From assembly GCF_040183065.1 (NCBI RefSeq), contig NC_091119.1:65148392-65212391 (forward strand): DNA of 64,000 nucleotides, in the 5' to 3' direction. The stretch is from Periplaneta americana (lineage: Eukaryota; Arthropoda; Insecta; Blattodea; Blattidae). Below the pieces are notes generated by a model that was given only the letters and a program-made list of their open reading frames with translations, did not search any database and was not told where the DNA came from. A program made the position numbers and the translations under genes. Of the stretch, positions 35,691-50,388 are shown piece after piece (positions within the stretch are counted from its first letter, which is position 1; the number at the start of each line of letters is the position of its first letter).

Positions 35691-36330
35691 AGTATATAGT
35701 AGCCTACAAATTTATTTTCAGTGTAAGCATTTTAAAGCACTTCAATTATCAATATGGTAAGGGCCAATAACGTAGAAACTCTTCCTACAATGTGATTTGT
35801 AATGAAAACTCCTCTTACTTCTAGAACGACATGAATACTCAGTTTGCAGCAAAACTTAAACTTATCATCGAAAAGTTTCATCAGAAAGGAAAATTGTATT
35901 CTTTTATTTTATATATCTTACACTAAAAGTGTAAACCGAATTAAATAATTTTCTGCGTATTATTTGCCTGTTCTCTTATTTTCAGCAATTTTATTATAAT
36001 TAATAACGTGGCAATTCTTATAGAAATTTGTTCGATATTTTATTTCGAAAGGATTGTGTAGTGTATTTTATTTTCATTCTAACCGTATCACATTATTTCG
36101 ATTTTCAGTGTAGCAAGGAACAAAAACATAGAAGCACTTCCTACACTGTGGTTTTTTATGAAGTCTCCGGTTACTTCAAGAAATTCATGGCAAGTCTCCT
36201 CAAATAGCAGCCTAACATAAGGTGAACGTCGAAACGTTTCATCAGAAAGGTAAGTTATATCCATTTCATTTCATATGACTAATGTTAGAAGCTTAATTCG
36301 CATTAAATAATACGGTTTTATTCTATGCAT

Positions 36331-38110
36331 ATTCTTTGGTTGCATTTTTGTTTCCGGCATAATATGATTAATAATGTAGTAATTCTTGTAAAACATACAC
36401 GATATTTAATTTCGGGAAAATTATTTGTGTGTGGTTTCATTTCGAGTATAATATGACTAATAATGCTGTAACTCTTACAGAACTTACGAGATATTTAATT
36501 TTGGGAAAATCATTTGCATTTGCTTTTATATCTACCATAATATCATTAATAATGTTGTAATACTTATAGACATTATACAATAATTTATTGTAGAAGAATT
36601 ATTTGCGTGGGCTATCACTTCAAGCATAATATGATGAATAACGTACTAGGTCTAATTCTTACAGATATTATCAAATATATAATTTCGGAAGAATTATTAG
36701 AGTGTGCTTTTATTTCCAGCTTAATATGATTATTAATGTGGTAATTGTTATTGAACTTATGCCATACCGGTATTTAATTTCGGAAGACAAACAAGCTTGT
36801 GTTTTATTTCCAACATAATACGACGAATAATGTGATAATCCTTACATTAATTATGCCATATTTAATTTCGGAAAAATTATTAGGGTGTGCTTTTATTTCC
36901 AGCATAATATGATTATAAATGTGATAATTTTTATTGAATTTATGCCATACCGGTATTCAATTTTGGAATACATATTGGCCTATGTTTTATTTCCAACATA
37001 ATACGACGAATAATGCCATAATTTTTACAGCAATTATGCCATATATAATTTCGGAAGAATTATTTGCATGATCTTCTGTTTCTAGCAAAATATGATTAAT
37101 AATGTGATAATTCTTATAGAACATATGCCATACTTAATATCGGAAGAATTATTTGAGGGTGCTCTTCTTTTAACGTTATATGATTATTAAATTGATGTGG
37201 TAATTGTTATAAAAATTATGAGACAGTTAATTTCATATGAATTAGTTGCGAGTGCTCCCCTATTCACGTTATATGATTAATAATGTCATAATTCTTATGC
37301 AGCAATACATGTGCGATATTTAATTTCGGAAAAATAATTACGTGTACCATTTTTTCCGGCATAATATAATCTACAATACGGTAATTCCTATGCAAGAATC
37401 CGATATTTAATTTCGGAAGAATTAATTACGTGTACCATTATTTCCGGCGTAATATAATTTACAATATGATAATAAAATTCCTATGTAAGAATCCGATATT
37501 TAATTTTGGAAGAATTAATTACGTGTACCATTATTTCCGGCATAATATAATTTACAATATGGTAATTCCTATGTAAGAATCCGATATTTGATTTTGGAAG
37601 AATTATTTGCATGTCCTTTCATTTCCATCGTAATAAGATTAATAATGTGTTAATTATCATAGATGTTATGCGATATTTAATTTCGGAAGAATGATATACG
37701 TGTGCTTTCGTTTCCAGCATAATATGATTAATAATGTGGTAATTCTGGTAGAACTTATGCGATATTTATTTTGCGAAGAATTAATTGCGTTTGCTCTTAT
37801 ATCTATCATAATATCATTAATAATGCTGTTATTCTTATAGACATTATGCAATATTTTATTTTAGAAGAATTATTTGCATGTGCTTTCATTCCAAGCCTAA
37901 TACGATGAATAACGTAATAATTCTTATAGAAATTATCACATATATAATGTCGGAAGAATTACTTCAGTGCGCTTTTATTTTCAGCATAATATCATTATTA
38001 ATGGAGTAATCATTATTGAACTTGTGAGATACCGGTATTTACTTTCGGAATACAAAGTTGCGTGAGTTTTATTTCCAAAATAATATGACAAATAATGTGA
38101 TAATTCTTGC
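36331..38110 (+). repeat. Diverged-monomer block joining the two satellite types
   Basis: Between the 365-bp array and the next A/B dimers lie diverged monomers closely related to 19,727-20,300 and 57,590-58,500. For example TATATCTACCATAATATCATT (near 36,525) and the similar TATATCTATCATAATATC (near 37,798) match 19,940 and 58,110. Its 37,150-37,600 part matches 57,650-57,900, showing that the block was once longer than what copy A retains. Confidence 0.75.
37314..37600 (+). repeat. Short tandem run with ACGTGTACCATTATTTCCGG
   Basis: Three consecutive monomers (starting about 37,314, 37,402 and 37,495), with a partial fourth from 37,582, share AATTACGTGTACCATTATTT, AATATAATTTACAATATG and CCTATGTAAGAATCC. 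They resemble each other more than their neighbours; the period is 87-94 bases. Recent local amplification is likely. Confidence 0.8.
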
Positions 38111-41100
38111 AGTAATTATGTCATATATAATTTCGGAAAAAATTATTTGCGTGTGCTCTTATTTCCAAGAATAATATGTTTATTACTGTGGTAATTCTTA
38201 TTGAACTTATGCCACACCGTTATTTCGCAAGACTTACATGCGTGTGATTTATATCCAACATAATACGACGAATAACGTGGTAATATTTACAGTAATTATG
38301 CCATAATTAATTTTGGAAGAATTATTTGAATGTGCTTTTATTTTCAACATAATATGATTACAAATGTGATAATTAATATCGAACTTATGCTATGCCGATA
38401 TTTAATTTCGGAAGACTCAATTGTGTGTGTTTTATTCCCAACATAATATGACGAATAGTGTGATAATTCTTAGGCCTACAGTCATTACACCCCATTTAAT
38501 TTCGAAAGAATTATTTGGCTGTACTTTTATAACCAGCATAATTTAATTATTAATGTAAAAATTCTTATTGAACTTAAGCAATATCGGTATTAAATTTCGG
38601 AAGACTCACTTGCCTATGTTTTATTTCCAACTCAATACCACTAATAATGTGAAAATTCTTACATTAATTATGTCATATTTAATTTCGGAGGAATTATTTG
38701 TGTTGCCTTTTATTCCCTGCATAATATGTTTATTAATGAGGCAATTCTTATTCAAATTATGCCCTACACGTATTCAATTTCGAACTTGCGTGTGTTTTAT
38801 TTTAAACGTAATAAGTCGAATAGTGGGATAATTAGTACAGTAATTATGCCATTTTTAAATTCCGTTGATTTTTTGCATGTGCTTTTATTTACACCATAAT
38901 ATGAATAATCATGTGTTAAGTCTTATTGAGCTTATTCGATACCGATATTTAATTTCGGATGATTTGCTACCGGGTGTTTTATTTCCGGAATAATATGACG
39001 AATAAGTTGTAAATCTTACAAAAATTATGCAATATTTAACTTCGGAAAAATTATTTTCGTGTTCTTTTATTTCCAGCATAATATGAACATTAATGCGGTA
39101 ATCCTTATTGAAATTATGCCATAGCGGCATTTAATTTGGGAAAAATTAGTTGTGTGTGATTATTTCCTACATAATACTAAGAATAATATGATAATTCTTA
39201 CAGTAATTATGCCATATTTAATTTCGGAAAAATTATTTACTTGTGCTTTTATTTCTACGATAATATGATCATTAATGTGATAATTGTTATTGAATTTATG
39301 CAATACCGATATTTAATTTCGGATGACTTACTTGCGTGTGTTTTATTTACAACATTATGCGAAGAATAATGTGATAATTCTCACAGTAGTCATGCCATAT
39401 TTAATTTCGGAAGATTTATTTGCGTGTACTTTTATTTTCAGCAAAATATGATAATTAATGTGGTTATTCTTATTGAAGGAATGTAATACCGGTGTTTAAT
39501 TTTGGTAGACTTGCTTGCGTGTGTTTCATTTCTAACATAATAAGACGAATAATGTGATAAATCTTACAGTAATTAAGCCATATTTAATTTCGGAAAAATT
39601 ATTTGCGAAAGCTTTAATCCAGCATTATATGAATATTTATGTTGCAATTCTTAATGAACTTATGGGATACAAGTATTTAATTTCGAAACATATGTTGCGT
39701 GTGTTTCATTTCCAACGTAGTACGACGAATAATGTTGTAATTCTTAAAGTAATTATGCAATATTTAATTTCGGAAGAATTATTTTTGTGGGCTTCTATTT
39801 AATGCGGTAATTATTATTGAACTTATTCCATACCGGTATTTAATTTCGGAAGACTTACTTGCGTGTGTTTTATTCCCAACATAATACGACGAATATAGTA
39901 ATTATACCATATTTAATATTGGGAGAACTATTTGCATGAGCTTCTATTTCTAGCAAAATATATTATTAATAATCTGCTCATTCTTGTATAAGTTGTCTGA
40001 TTTTTAATTTCGAAAGAGTAATTTGGTGTGCCTTGATTTCCAGCATAGGCTAATATTATTAATAACGTGACAATTATATAGAAGTTATGCGATATTTAAT
40101 TTCGGAAGAATTATTTGTGTTTGCATTTATTTCCAGCACAATATGATGATTAATTTGGTAATTGTTATGCAATTTATGCCATACCGGTATTCAATTTCGG
40201 AACACTTATTTGCGTGTGATTTATTTCCATCTTAATACGAGGAATAATGTGTTAATTCTTACAGAACTTATGCCATATTGTTTGGGTGTGCTTTTATACC
40301 CAGCATAATTTAATTACTAATGTGATAATTCTTATTGAACATATGCCGTACCGGCATTTACTTTCGGAAGACTAAATTTAGCGTGATTTATTTCCAACAA
40401 AATACGATAAATCATAATGTGACATTTCTTACTTTAATTATGTCATATTTAATTTCGCAGGAATTATTTGCGTTACCTTTTATTTCCAGCATAATATGAT
40501 TATTAATATGGCAATTCTTATTCAACTTTTGCCCTACACGTGTTGTATCTCGAACTTGCGTGTGTTTTATTTCCAACTTAATAAAAGTCCAATAGTGTGA
40601 TAATTAGTACAGTAATTATGCCATTTTCAATTTCCGACGACTTTTTGAGTGTGCTTTTATTTACAACAAAATATGAATATTCATGTGGTAACTGTTATTG
40701 AACATATTCGATACCGGTATTTAATTTCGGAAGATTTACTTGCGTGTGTCTCATTTCCAACATAATACGACGAATATATTGTGATAAATCTTACAGTAAT
40801 TAAGCCATATTTAATTTCGGATGAACAATTTGCGTGTGCATTTATTTCCAGCAGAATATGTATATTAATGTGGCAAATCATATTGATCTTATGCGATACC
40901 AGTATTTAATTTCGGAAGATTTGCTTGCGAGTTCTTATTTTCCATCCTAATGCGACAAATAATGTTGTAATTCTTATAGTAATTATGCGATATTTAATGT
41001 CGGAAGAATTATTTTCGTGGTCTTTTATTTAGAGCATTATATGATTGTTAATGCGGTATGTCTTATTCAACATATTCTTTACCGGTATTTATTTTCGGAA

Positions 41101-44100
41101 GACTTATGTCCGTGTGTTTTATTTCCAACATAATGCGATGAATAATGTGATATTTCTTGCAGTAATCAAGCCATAATTAATTTGGGATAATTTATTTGCG
41201 TGTGCTTTTATTTTCAGCATAATATGATAATTAGTGTGGTAATTCTTATTGAACGTATGCATTATCGGTATTCAATTTCGGAAGACTTACTTGCGTTAGC
41301 TTTTATTTCCAGCATAATATGATTATTAATGTGGTAATTGTTATGGAATTTATACCATATCGGTATTCAATTTCCTAACACTTATTTGCGTGTGATTTAT
41401 TTCCATCTTAATACGAAGAATAATGTGATTATTCTTACAGTAATTATGCTATATTTCATTCCTGAATATTTATTTGAGTGAGCTTTTATAACCAGAATAA
41501 TTTAATTACTAATGTGATAATTCTAATTGAATATATGCCATACCGGTATTTAGTTTCGGAAGACTAACTTTAGTGTGTTTTATTTCAAACAAAATTGGAT
41601 AATTAAAAATTTGATAATTCTTACATTAATTATGTCATATTTAAGTTCTGAAGAATTTCGGTATTTAATTTCGGATGATTTGCCTGCGTCTGTTTTATTT
41701 CCAACATAATATGACCAATAAGTACTAATTCTTACTGCAATTGTGCGATATTTAATTTCGAAAAAATTATTGTCCTGTGCTTTTATTTCCAGGATAATAT
41801 GATTATTAATGCGGTAATCCTTATTGAACTTATGACATAGCGGTATTTTATTTCGGAAGACGTAGTTGCGTGTGTTTTATTTCCAAAATAATACGTCCAA
41901 TAATGTGATAATTCCTTCAGTAATTATGTGAAATTCAATTTCGAAATAATTGTTTGCATGTGGATTTATTTCAAGCAAAATATTATTATTAATTCGGCAA
42001 TTCTTATTGATATTATGACACACCAGTATTTATTTTCGAAAGACTTGCTTGCGTGTGTTTTGTTTCCAATAAAATACGACGAATAATGATGTAATTCGTA
42101 TAGTAATTATGGCATATTTAATTTCGGAAAAATTATTTACGTGTGCTTTTATTTCTAGCATAATATGTTTATTAATGTGATAATTGTTATTGAATTTATA
42201 CCATACCGATATTTAATTTCGGAAGACTTGCGTGTGTATTATTTCCAACATAATGTGATGAATAATGTGATAATTCTTACAGTAATTATGCCATATTTAA
42301 TTTTCGGAAGATTTATTTGCGTGTCTTTTTATTTTCAGCATAATATTTTAATTAACGTGGTGAATCTTATTGAACGTATGCAATACCGGTATTTAATTTC
42401 GGAAGACTTGCCTGCGTGTGTTTCATTTCCAACATAATGCGACGAATAATGTTGTAATTCTTATAGTAATTATGCAATATTTAATTTCGGAAGAATTATT
42501 TCGTTGTCTATATTATCTACAGCATTACATGATTATTAATGCGGTAATCATTATTGAACTTATTCCATACCGGTATTTAATTTCGGAAGACCTACTTGCG
42601 TGTGTTTGATTACCAATACAATACGACGAATATAGTAATTATGCCATATTTAATATTGGGAGATCTATTTGCATGAGTTTCTGTTTCTAGCAAAATGTAT
42701 GGTTAATGCTCTGCTCACTCTTGTAGAACTTGTATGATTTTTAATTTGGAAAAAGTTACTTTAGTGTGCATTTATTTCCAACATAATATCATTAATAACG
42801 TGAAATTTGTATAGAAGTTATGCGATACATAAATTCGGAAGAATTATTTGCGTTAGCTTTTATTTCCAGCATATTATAATGATTAATGTGGTAATTGTTA
42901 TGGAATTTATGCCAAATCGGTATTCAGATTCGGAACACTTACTTGCGTGTGATTTATTTCACATCTTTTTACGAAGTATATTGTGATAATTCTCACAGTA
43001 ATTATGCTATATTTAATTTCTGAAAAATTATTTGGTTATGCTTTTATAACCAGCATAATTTAATTACTAGTGTGATAATTCTTACTGAACATATGTAATA
43101 CCAGTGTTTAGTTTCGGAAGGCTAACATTAGTGTGTTTTATTTCCAAGAAAATACGATAAGTAATAATGTGATAATTCTTACAGTAATTATGTCATATTA
43201 AATTTCGGAGAGATTATTAACGTTGCCTTTTATTGCCAGCATAGTATTGATTATTAATGTGGCAATTCTTATTCAAGTTATGCCCTACCCGTATTGAATT
43301 TCGAACTTGCGTTTGTTTTATTTCCAACTTAATATGTCGACAAGTGAGATAATTAGTACAGTAATGATGCCATTTTTAATTTCCGATGATTTTTTGCGTG
43401 TGCTTTCATTTACAGCATAATATGAATTTTCATGTGGTAACTCTTATTGAACTTATTTGATACCAGTATTTAATTTCGAATGATTTGCTTCCGTGAGATT
43501 TAATCCAACATAATATGACAAATACGTTGTAAGTCTTACAACAATTATGCACTATTTAACTTCCGAAAAATTATTTTATATGCCTTACCGGTATTCAATT
43601 CCGGAACATTTATTTGCGTGTGATTTATTTCCATCTTAATACGAAGAATAATGTGATAATTCTCACAGTATTTATGCCGTATTGAAGTTCTCAGTAATTA
43701 TTTGGGTGTGCTTTTATAACCAACATAATTTGGTTACTAATCTGATAAATTTTATTGAACGTATGAAATACCGGTGTATAGTTCTGGAAGACTAACTTTC
43801 GTGTATTTATTTCCAAAAAAATACCATAAACAATAATGTGATAATTCTTTAGTAATTATGTCATATTTTATTTCGGAAGAATTATTTGCGTTACCTTTTA
43901 TTGTCAGCATAATATGATTATTGATGAGGTAATTCTTATTCAAAATTATGCCCTATACTTACTGAATTTCGAACATGTCTGTGTTTTATTTCCAACTTAA
44001 TACGTCGAATAGTGTGATAATTAGTACAATAATAATGCCATTTATAATTTCCGATGAATTTTTGCTTGAGCTTTTAATTACAGCATAATATGAATTTTAA

Positions 44101-45397
44101 TGTGGTAATTCATATTGAACTTATTCGATACCGGTATTTAATTTCGGATGATTTGCTTGCGTGTGTATTATTTCCAACATAATATGACCAATAAGATCTA
44201 ATTCTTACAGCAATTGTGCGATATTTAATTTCGGAAATATTATTGTCGTGTGCTTTTATTTCCAGCATTATATGATTATTAATGCGGTAATCCTGGTTTA
44301 ACTTATGCCATAGCGGTATTTTATTTCGGAAGATTTAGGTGCGTGTCTATTTGCGACGTAATATGTTCAATAATGTGATAATTCAAACAGTAATTACGTG
44401 AAATTAAATTTCGAAAGAATTATTTGCGTGTGCATTTATTTCAAGCAAAATTTTCTTATTAATTCGGTAATTCTTATTGATATTATGCCACAACAGTAAT
44501 TATTTTCGCAAGACTTGCTTGCAAGTGTTTTATTTACATGAAATGCGACGAAAAATTTTGTAACTCTTATAGTAATTATGTAATATTTACTTTTGGAAGA
44601 ATTATTTTCGTGGTCTTTTATTTAGAGCATTATATGATTATTCCTAATGCGGTAATTATTATTGAACTTATTCCACACCGGTATTTAATTTCGGAAGCCT
44701 TACTCGCGTGTGTTTTATTACCAACATAATACGAAGAATAATGTGATAATTCTTACAGTAATTATGCCATATTTAAGTTCTGAAGAATTATTTGGGTGTG
44801 CTTATAAAACCAGCATAATTTAAATATTAATGTGATAATTCTTATTGAGCATATGCCACACCGGTATTTAGTTCTGGAGGACTAAGTTTCGTGTGTTTTA
44901 TTTCCAACAAAATACGATAAATAATGATGTGATAATTCTTACAGTAATTATGTCATATTTATTTTCGCAAGAATCATTTGCGTTACAATTTATTTCGAGG
45001 ATAATATGTTTATTACTGTGGTAATTCTTATTCAACTTATGTCCTACAAGTAGTGAATTTCGAAGTTGCCTCTGTTTTATCTCCGACTTAATACGTCGAA
45101 TAGTATGATAATTAGTACAGCAATTATGCCATGTATCATTACCGATTAATTTTTGTGTGTGCTTTTATTTACAGCATAATATGAATTTTCATGTGGTAAT
45201 TTTTATTGAACTTATTCGATACCGGTATTTAATTTGGGATGATTTGCTTCCGTGTGTTTTACTTCCAACATAATATGACGAATAAGTTATAATTCTTACA
45301 GCAAGTTTGCAATAGTTAATTTCGGAAAAATTATTTTCGTTTGCCTTTATTTCGAGCATAATATGATTATTAATGCGGTAATCCTTATGGAACTTAT

Positions 45398-45612
45398 GGC
45401 ATATCGGTTTTTACTTTCGGAAGTCTTAGTTGGGTGTGTTTTGTTTCCAACATTATACGACGAGTAATATGATAATTCTTACAGTAATTATGCCATATTT
45501 ATTTCGGAAAAATTATTTACTTGTGCTTTCTTTTCCAGCATAATATGATTATTATCGCTGTAATCGTTATTGAACTTATGCCATAGCGGTATTTAAATTG
45601 GGAAGGCTTAGT
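45398..45612 (+). repeat. Recent duplication within satellite, copy 1
   Basis: Matches 46,192-46,406 almost base for base, including private variants CGGTTTTTACTTTCGGAAGT, TTATACGACGAGTAATATG and TATTATCGCTGTAATCG. The offset is about 793 bases. Flanking dimers are less alike. Confidence 0.85.
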
Positions 45613-46191
45613 TGCGTGTGTTTTATTTCCAACATAATACGACGAATAATGTGATAACTTTTACAGTAATTATGCCATATTTAATATTGGGAGTATTATT
45701 TGCATGAGCTTCTAGGTCTAGGAAAATCTGATTAATAATTTGCTTAACCTTGTAGAACATATAGCCCTATGATTTTTAATATCGAAGTGTAAATTGCGTG
45801 TGCTTTTATTTCCAGCATAATATTATTTATAACGTCAACATTGTGTAGAATTTATGCGATTTATGGCACATTTAATTTCCAACATTATAAGACGAATAAT
45901 ATGATAATTCTTACAGTAATTAGCCATATTTAATTTCGGAAGAATTATTTGCGTGTGCTTTTATTTCAAGCATAATATGAATATTTGTGTGGCAATTCTT
46001 ATTGAACTTATGCAATACAGGTATTTAATTTCGGATAATTTGCTTCCCTCTGTTTTATATCCAACATAATATGACGAATAAGATGTAAATCTTACAACAA
46101 TTATGCAATAATTAATTTCGGAAAAATTATCTTCGTGTGCTTTTATTCCGAGCAAAATGTGATTATTAATGCGGTAATCCTTATTGAACTT

Positions 46192-46406
46192 ATACCATAT
46201 CGGTTTTTACTTTCGGAAGTCTTAGTTGCGTGTGTTTTGTTTCCAACATTATACGACGAGTAATATGATAATTCTTACAGTAATTATGCCATATTTATTT
46301 TCGGAAAAATTATTTACTTGTGCTTTCTTTTCCAGCATAATATGATTATTATCGCTGTAATCGTTATTGAACTTATATCATAGCGGTATTTAATTTGGGA
46401 AGGCTT
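46192..46406 (+). repeat. Recent duplication within satellite, copy 2
   Basis: Second copy of the 45,398 block. Together they indicate a four- to five-dimer exchange unit. Confidence 0.85.
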
Positions 46407-46649
46407 AGTTTGGTGTGTTTTATTTCCAAAATAATACGACGATTAATGAGATAATTAATAGAGTAAATATGCCCTATTTAATTCGGAAAAATTACTTGCT
46501 TTTGCTTTTATTTCCAGCATAATATGAATATTAATGCGGTAATACTTATTGAACATATGCCATAGCGGGTTGTAATTTCGGAAGACTTAGTTGCGTGTGT
46601 TTGATTTCGAACATAATACGACGAATAATGTGATAAATCTTACAGTAAT

Positions 46650-47270
46650 TAAGCCATATTTAATATTGGGAGTACTATTTGCATGAGCTTCCATTTCTAG
46701 TAAAATCTGATAATTAATCTGCTTATCCTTGTGGAACATTTATGATTTTTAATTTCGAAAGTTTTATTTGCGTTTTCTTTTATTTCCAGCATAATATTAC
46801 TTATAATCTAAAAATTGTACAGAAATTATGCGATATTAAATTTCGTAAGTATTATTTGCTTTTGCATTTTATTTTCAGCATAATATGAAAAAAATTTGGT
46901 AGTTCTTCTTGGTCTACGGTAACAATTAATTTCGGAGGAATAATTTGCGTGTGCCTTTACTTCAAGCACAGTGGTAAACTTTACAGTACATCTGCGACTT
47001 TCAATTTCGGGAGAGGTACCTGCGTTCAGTTTTATTTTCATCACTGTGCGATTAAAATTGTAGAAATTCTTATAGAACACATGCGATATTTTCATTTCGG
47101 AACTATTATTTACGTGTGCTTCTTTAGCATAAAGTGATGAATAATTTGGAAATATTTACAGAAATAATGACGTATTTAATTCTGAAAAAATTATTTCAGT
47201 GTATTTTATTTATAGAATAATATGATTATTAAGGTGGTAATTCTTGTACTTGTGCGATACAGGTATTTAA
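46650..47270 (+). repeat. Diverged-monomer cassette, copy 3
   Basis: Same monomer order as at 13,515-14,200, including the short monomer lacking part of the middle (CAAGCACAGTGGTAAAC) and the TCTTCTTGGTCTACGGTAAC variant shared with copy 1. Confidence 0.7.
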
Positions 47271-50200
47271 TTTCTGAAAACTTGCTTCCGTGTGTTTCAT
47301 TTCCAACATAATACGACGATTAATGTTGTAATTCTTATAGTAATTACGCAATATTTAATTTCGGAAGAATTATTTTCGTGGTGTTTTATTTGGAGCATTA
47401 TATGATTATTAATGGCGTAATTCACATTAAACTCATTCCATAGCTGTATTTAATACGGATGACTTAGTTGCGTGTTTTTTATTACGAACATAATACGATG
47501 AATAATGTGATCATTTTTACAGTAATTATGCCATATTTTATATCTGAAGAATTATTTAGGTGTGCTTATATAACCAGGAAAATTTAATTAATAATGTGAT
47601 AATTCTTATTGAACATATACCGTACCGATATTTATTTCCGGAACACTAAGTTTCGTGTGCTTTATTCCCAACAAAATGCTATAAATAATGATGTGTTAAT
47701 TCTTACAGTAATTATGTGATATTTAATTTCGGAAGAATGATTTGCGTTACCATTTTTTTCCAGCATAATATGATTATTAATGTGGTAATTGTTATTGAAC
47801 TTATGTCCTATAAGTTGTGAATTTCGAACCTTCCTGTGTTTTATTTCCAACTTAAAACGTCGAATAGTATGATAATTAGTGCAGTAATTATGGTATTTTT
47901 AATTTCCGATGAATTTTTGCGTGTGCTTTTATTTACTGCATAATATGAATTTTCATGTGGATATTCTTATTGAACTTATTGGATACCGGTATTTAATTTC
48001 GGATAATTTTCTTCCGTGTGATTCCCTTCCAACATAATATGACGAATAAGTTAGAAATCTTACAGCAATTGTGCAATATTTAATTTCGGGAAAATTATTT
48101 TTGTGTGCTTTTATTTCGAGCATAATATGATTAATAATGCGGTAACCCTTATTGAACTTATGCCATAGCGGTATTTATTTTCGGAAGACTTAGTTGCGTG
48201 TGTTTTATTTCCAACATAATACGACGAATAATGTGATAAATCTTACAGTAATTATGCCATATTTAATTTCGAATAAATTATTTGCTTGTGCTTTTATTTT
48301 CACCATAATATGATAATTAATGTGGCAACTCTTATTGAGCTTCTGCCATACCGTTTTTTACATTCGGAAGACTTGTTTGCGTGTGTTTAATTTCCAACAT
48401 AATACGACGAATAATGTGATAACTCTTACAGTGTTTAGGCCATATTTAATATTGTGAGATATCTTTGTTTGAGATTCTAGTTCTAGCAAAATCTGATTAA
48501 TAATCTGCTTATCCTTGTAGAACATATATGATTTTTAATATCGAAAGTGTTATTAGCGTGTGCTTTTATTTCCAGCATATTATATAGCATAATATGATTT
48601 ATAGCATAATATGATTATTAATGTGATAATTGTTATTGAATTTATACCATACCGATATTTAATTTCGGAACACTTATTTGCGTGTGATTTATTTCCATCT
48701 TAATACGAAGAATAATGTGATAATTCTTACAGTAATTATCCTATATTTAATTTCTGAAGAATTGTTTTAGGTAGTGCTTCTATAACAACCATAATTTAAT
48801 TACTAATATGATAATTCTTATTGAACATATGCCATACCGGTACTTAGTCCGGAAGACTAACTTTCGTGTGTTTTATTTCCAACAAAATACGATAAATAGT
48901 GATGTGATAATTCTTACATTAATTATATCATATTTCATTTCGGAATAATTATTTGCGTTGCCTTTTATGTAGGAATTATACTATTATTAATGTGGTAATT
49001 CTTATTCAACTTATGCTCTACGCGTATTGAATTTCAAACTCGCGTGTGTTTTATTTCCAACTTAATAAGCCGAATAGTGTGTAAATTAGTACAGTTATTG
49101 TGCCATATTCAATTTCCGACGGTTTTTTGCGTGTGCTTTTATTTACAGCATAATATTAATATTCATGTGTTACCTCTTATTGAAATTATTCGATACCGGT
49201 ATTTGATTTCGTATGATTTGCTTCCGTGTGATTTATTTCCAACATTATATGCTGAATAAGTCGTAAATCTTAAAACTATTATGCAATATTTAATTTGGGA
49301 AAAGTTATTTTCGTGTCCTATTATTTCGAGCATAATATGATAATTAATGCGGTAATCCTTATTGAAATTATGCCATAGCGGTATTTAATTTGGGAATAAT
49401 TAGTTGCGCGTGTATTATTTCCAAAATAATACGACGATTAATATGATAATTCTTACAGTAATTATGCCATATTTAATTTCGGAATATTTATTTGCGTGTG
49501 CTTTTATTTTCAGCATAATATGATAATTAATGTGGCAATTCTTATTGAACGTATGCAATACCGGTATTTAATTTCGGAAGACTTCATTACGTGTGTTTCA
49601 TTTGCAACATAGTACGACGAAAATTTTGTAATTTTTATAGTAATTATGCAATATTTAATATCGGAAGAATTATTTTCGTGGTCGTTTATTTAGAGCATTA
49701 TATGATTATTAATGCGGTAATTCTTATTGAACTTATTTCATACCGGTATTTAATTTCGGAAGACTTACTTGCGTGTGATTTATTTCCATCTTAATACGAA
49801 GAATATAGTGATTATTCTTACATTAGTTATGGTATATTTAATTCCTGATTATTTATTTGGGTGTTCTTTTATAACCAGAATAATTTAATTACTAATGTGA
49901 TAATTCATTTTGAACATATGCCATACCGGTATTTAGTTTCGAAAGACTAACTTTGGTGTGTTTTATTTGCAAGAAAATTGGATGAATAATAATTTGATAA
50001 TTCTTACATTAATTATGTCACTTTTAATTTCGGAACAATTACTTGCGTTGCCTTTTATATTCAGCATAATATGATTATTAAAGTAGTAATTCTTATTCAA
50101 ATTTTTCCTTAGCCGTATTGAATTTCGAAATTGCGTGTGTTTTATTTCCAACTTAATAAGTCAAATAGTGTTATAATTAGTACAGTAATGATGCCATTTT

Positions 50201-50388
50201 TAATATCCGATGATTTTTTTGCGTGTGCTTTTATTTACAGCATAATATGAATATTCATGTGGTAACTCTTATTGATCTTATTCAATACCGGTATTTAATT
50301 TCGGATGATTTGCTTCCGTGTGTTTTATTGCCAACATAATATGACGAATAAATTGTAAATCCTACCAAAATTATGCAATATTTAATTT

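Larger units (their letters stand above)
23985..36330 (+). repeat. About 365-bp composite satellite array
   Basis: Landmarks GGAAACGTTTCATC, GAAGCCTCCATTTACTTC, TTAGTACAAATTTATTTTCAG and TTTTGTTTCCAGCATAATATG recur together. The GGAAACGTTTCAT phrase is at about 24,775, 25,150, 25,508, 25,884 and 26,249, so uninterrupted units are 358-376 bases. About 22 copies are recognisable. Each contains one roughly 90-bp satellite monomer (CAGCATAATATGATTAATAA...GAACTTATGCGATATTTAA). The section around TTATTTTCAGTGTAAGCATT and AATAATGTAGAAACTCTTCC looks like a more diverged monomer, so the unit probably arose from about four ancestral monomers. The array is broken by a foldback element, LINE pieces, unclassified inserts and microsatellites. 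No gene is seen. Confidence 0.92.

Noticed and set aside
42165..42609. Open frames of 60-90 codons across the A/B satellite (both strands)
   Set aside because: The dimer length (about 183) is a multiple of three, so one chance frame stays open from copy to copy. The peptides simply repeat the satellite, and stops occur at the same B-monomer place. There is no start context, domain or codon pattern of a gene.
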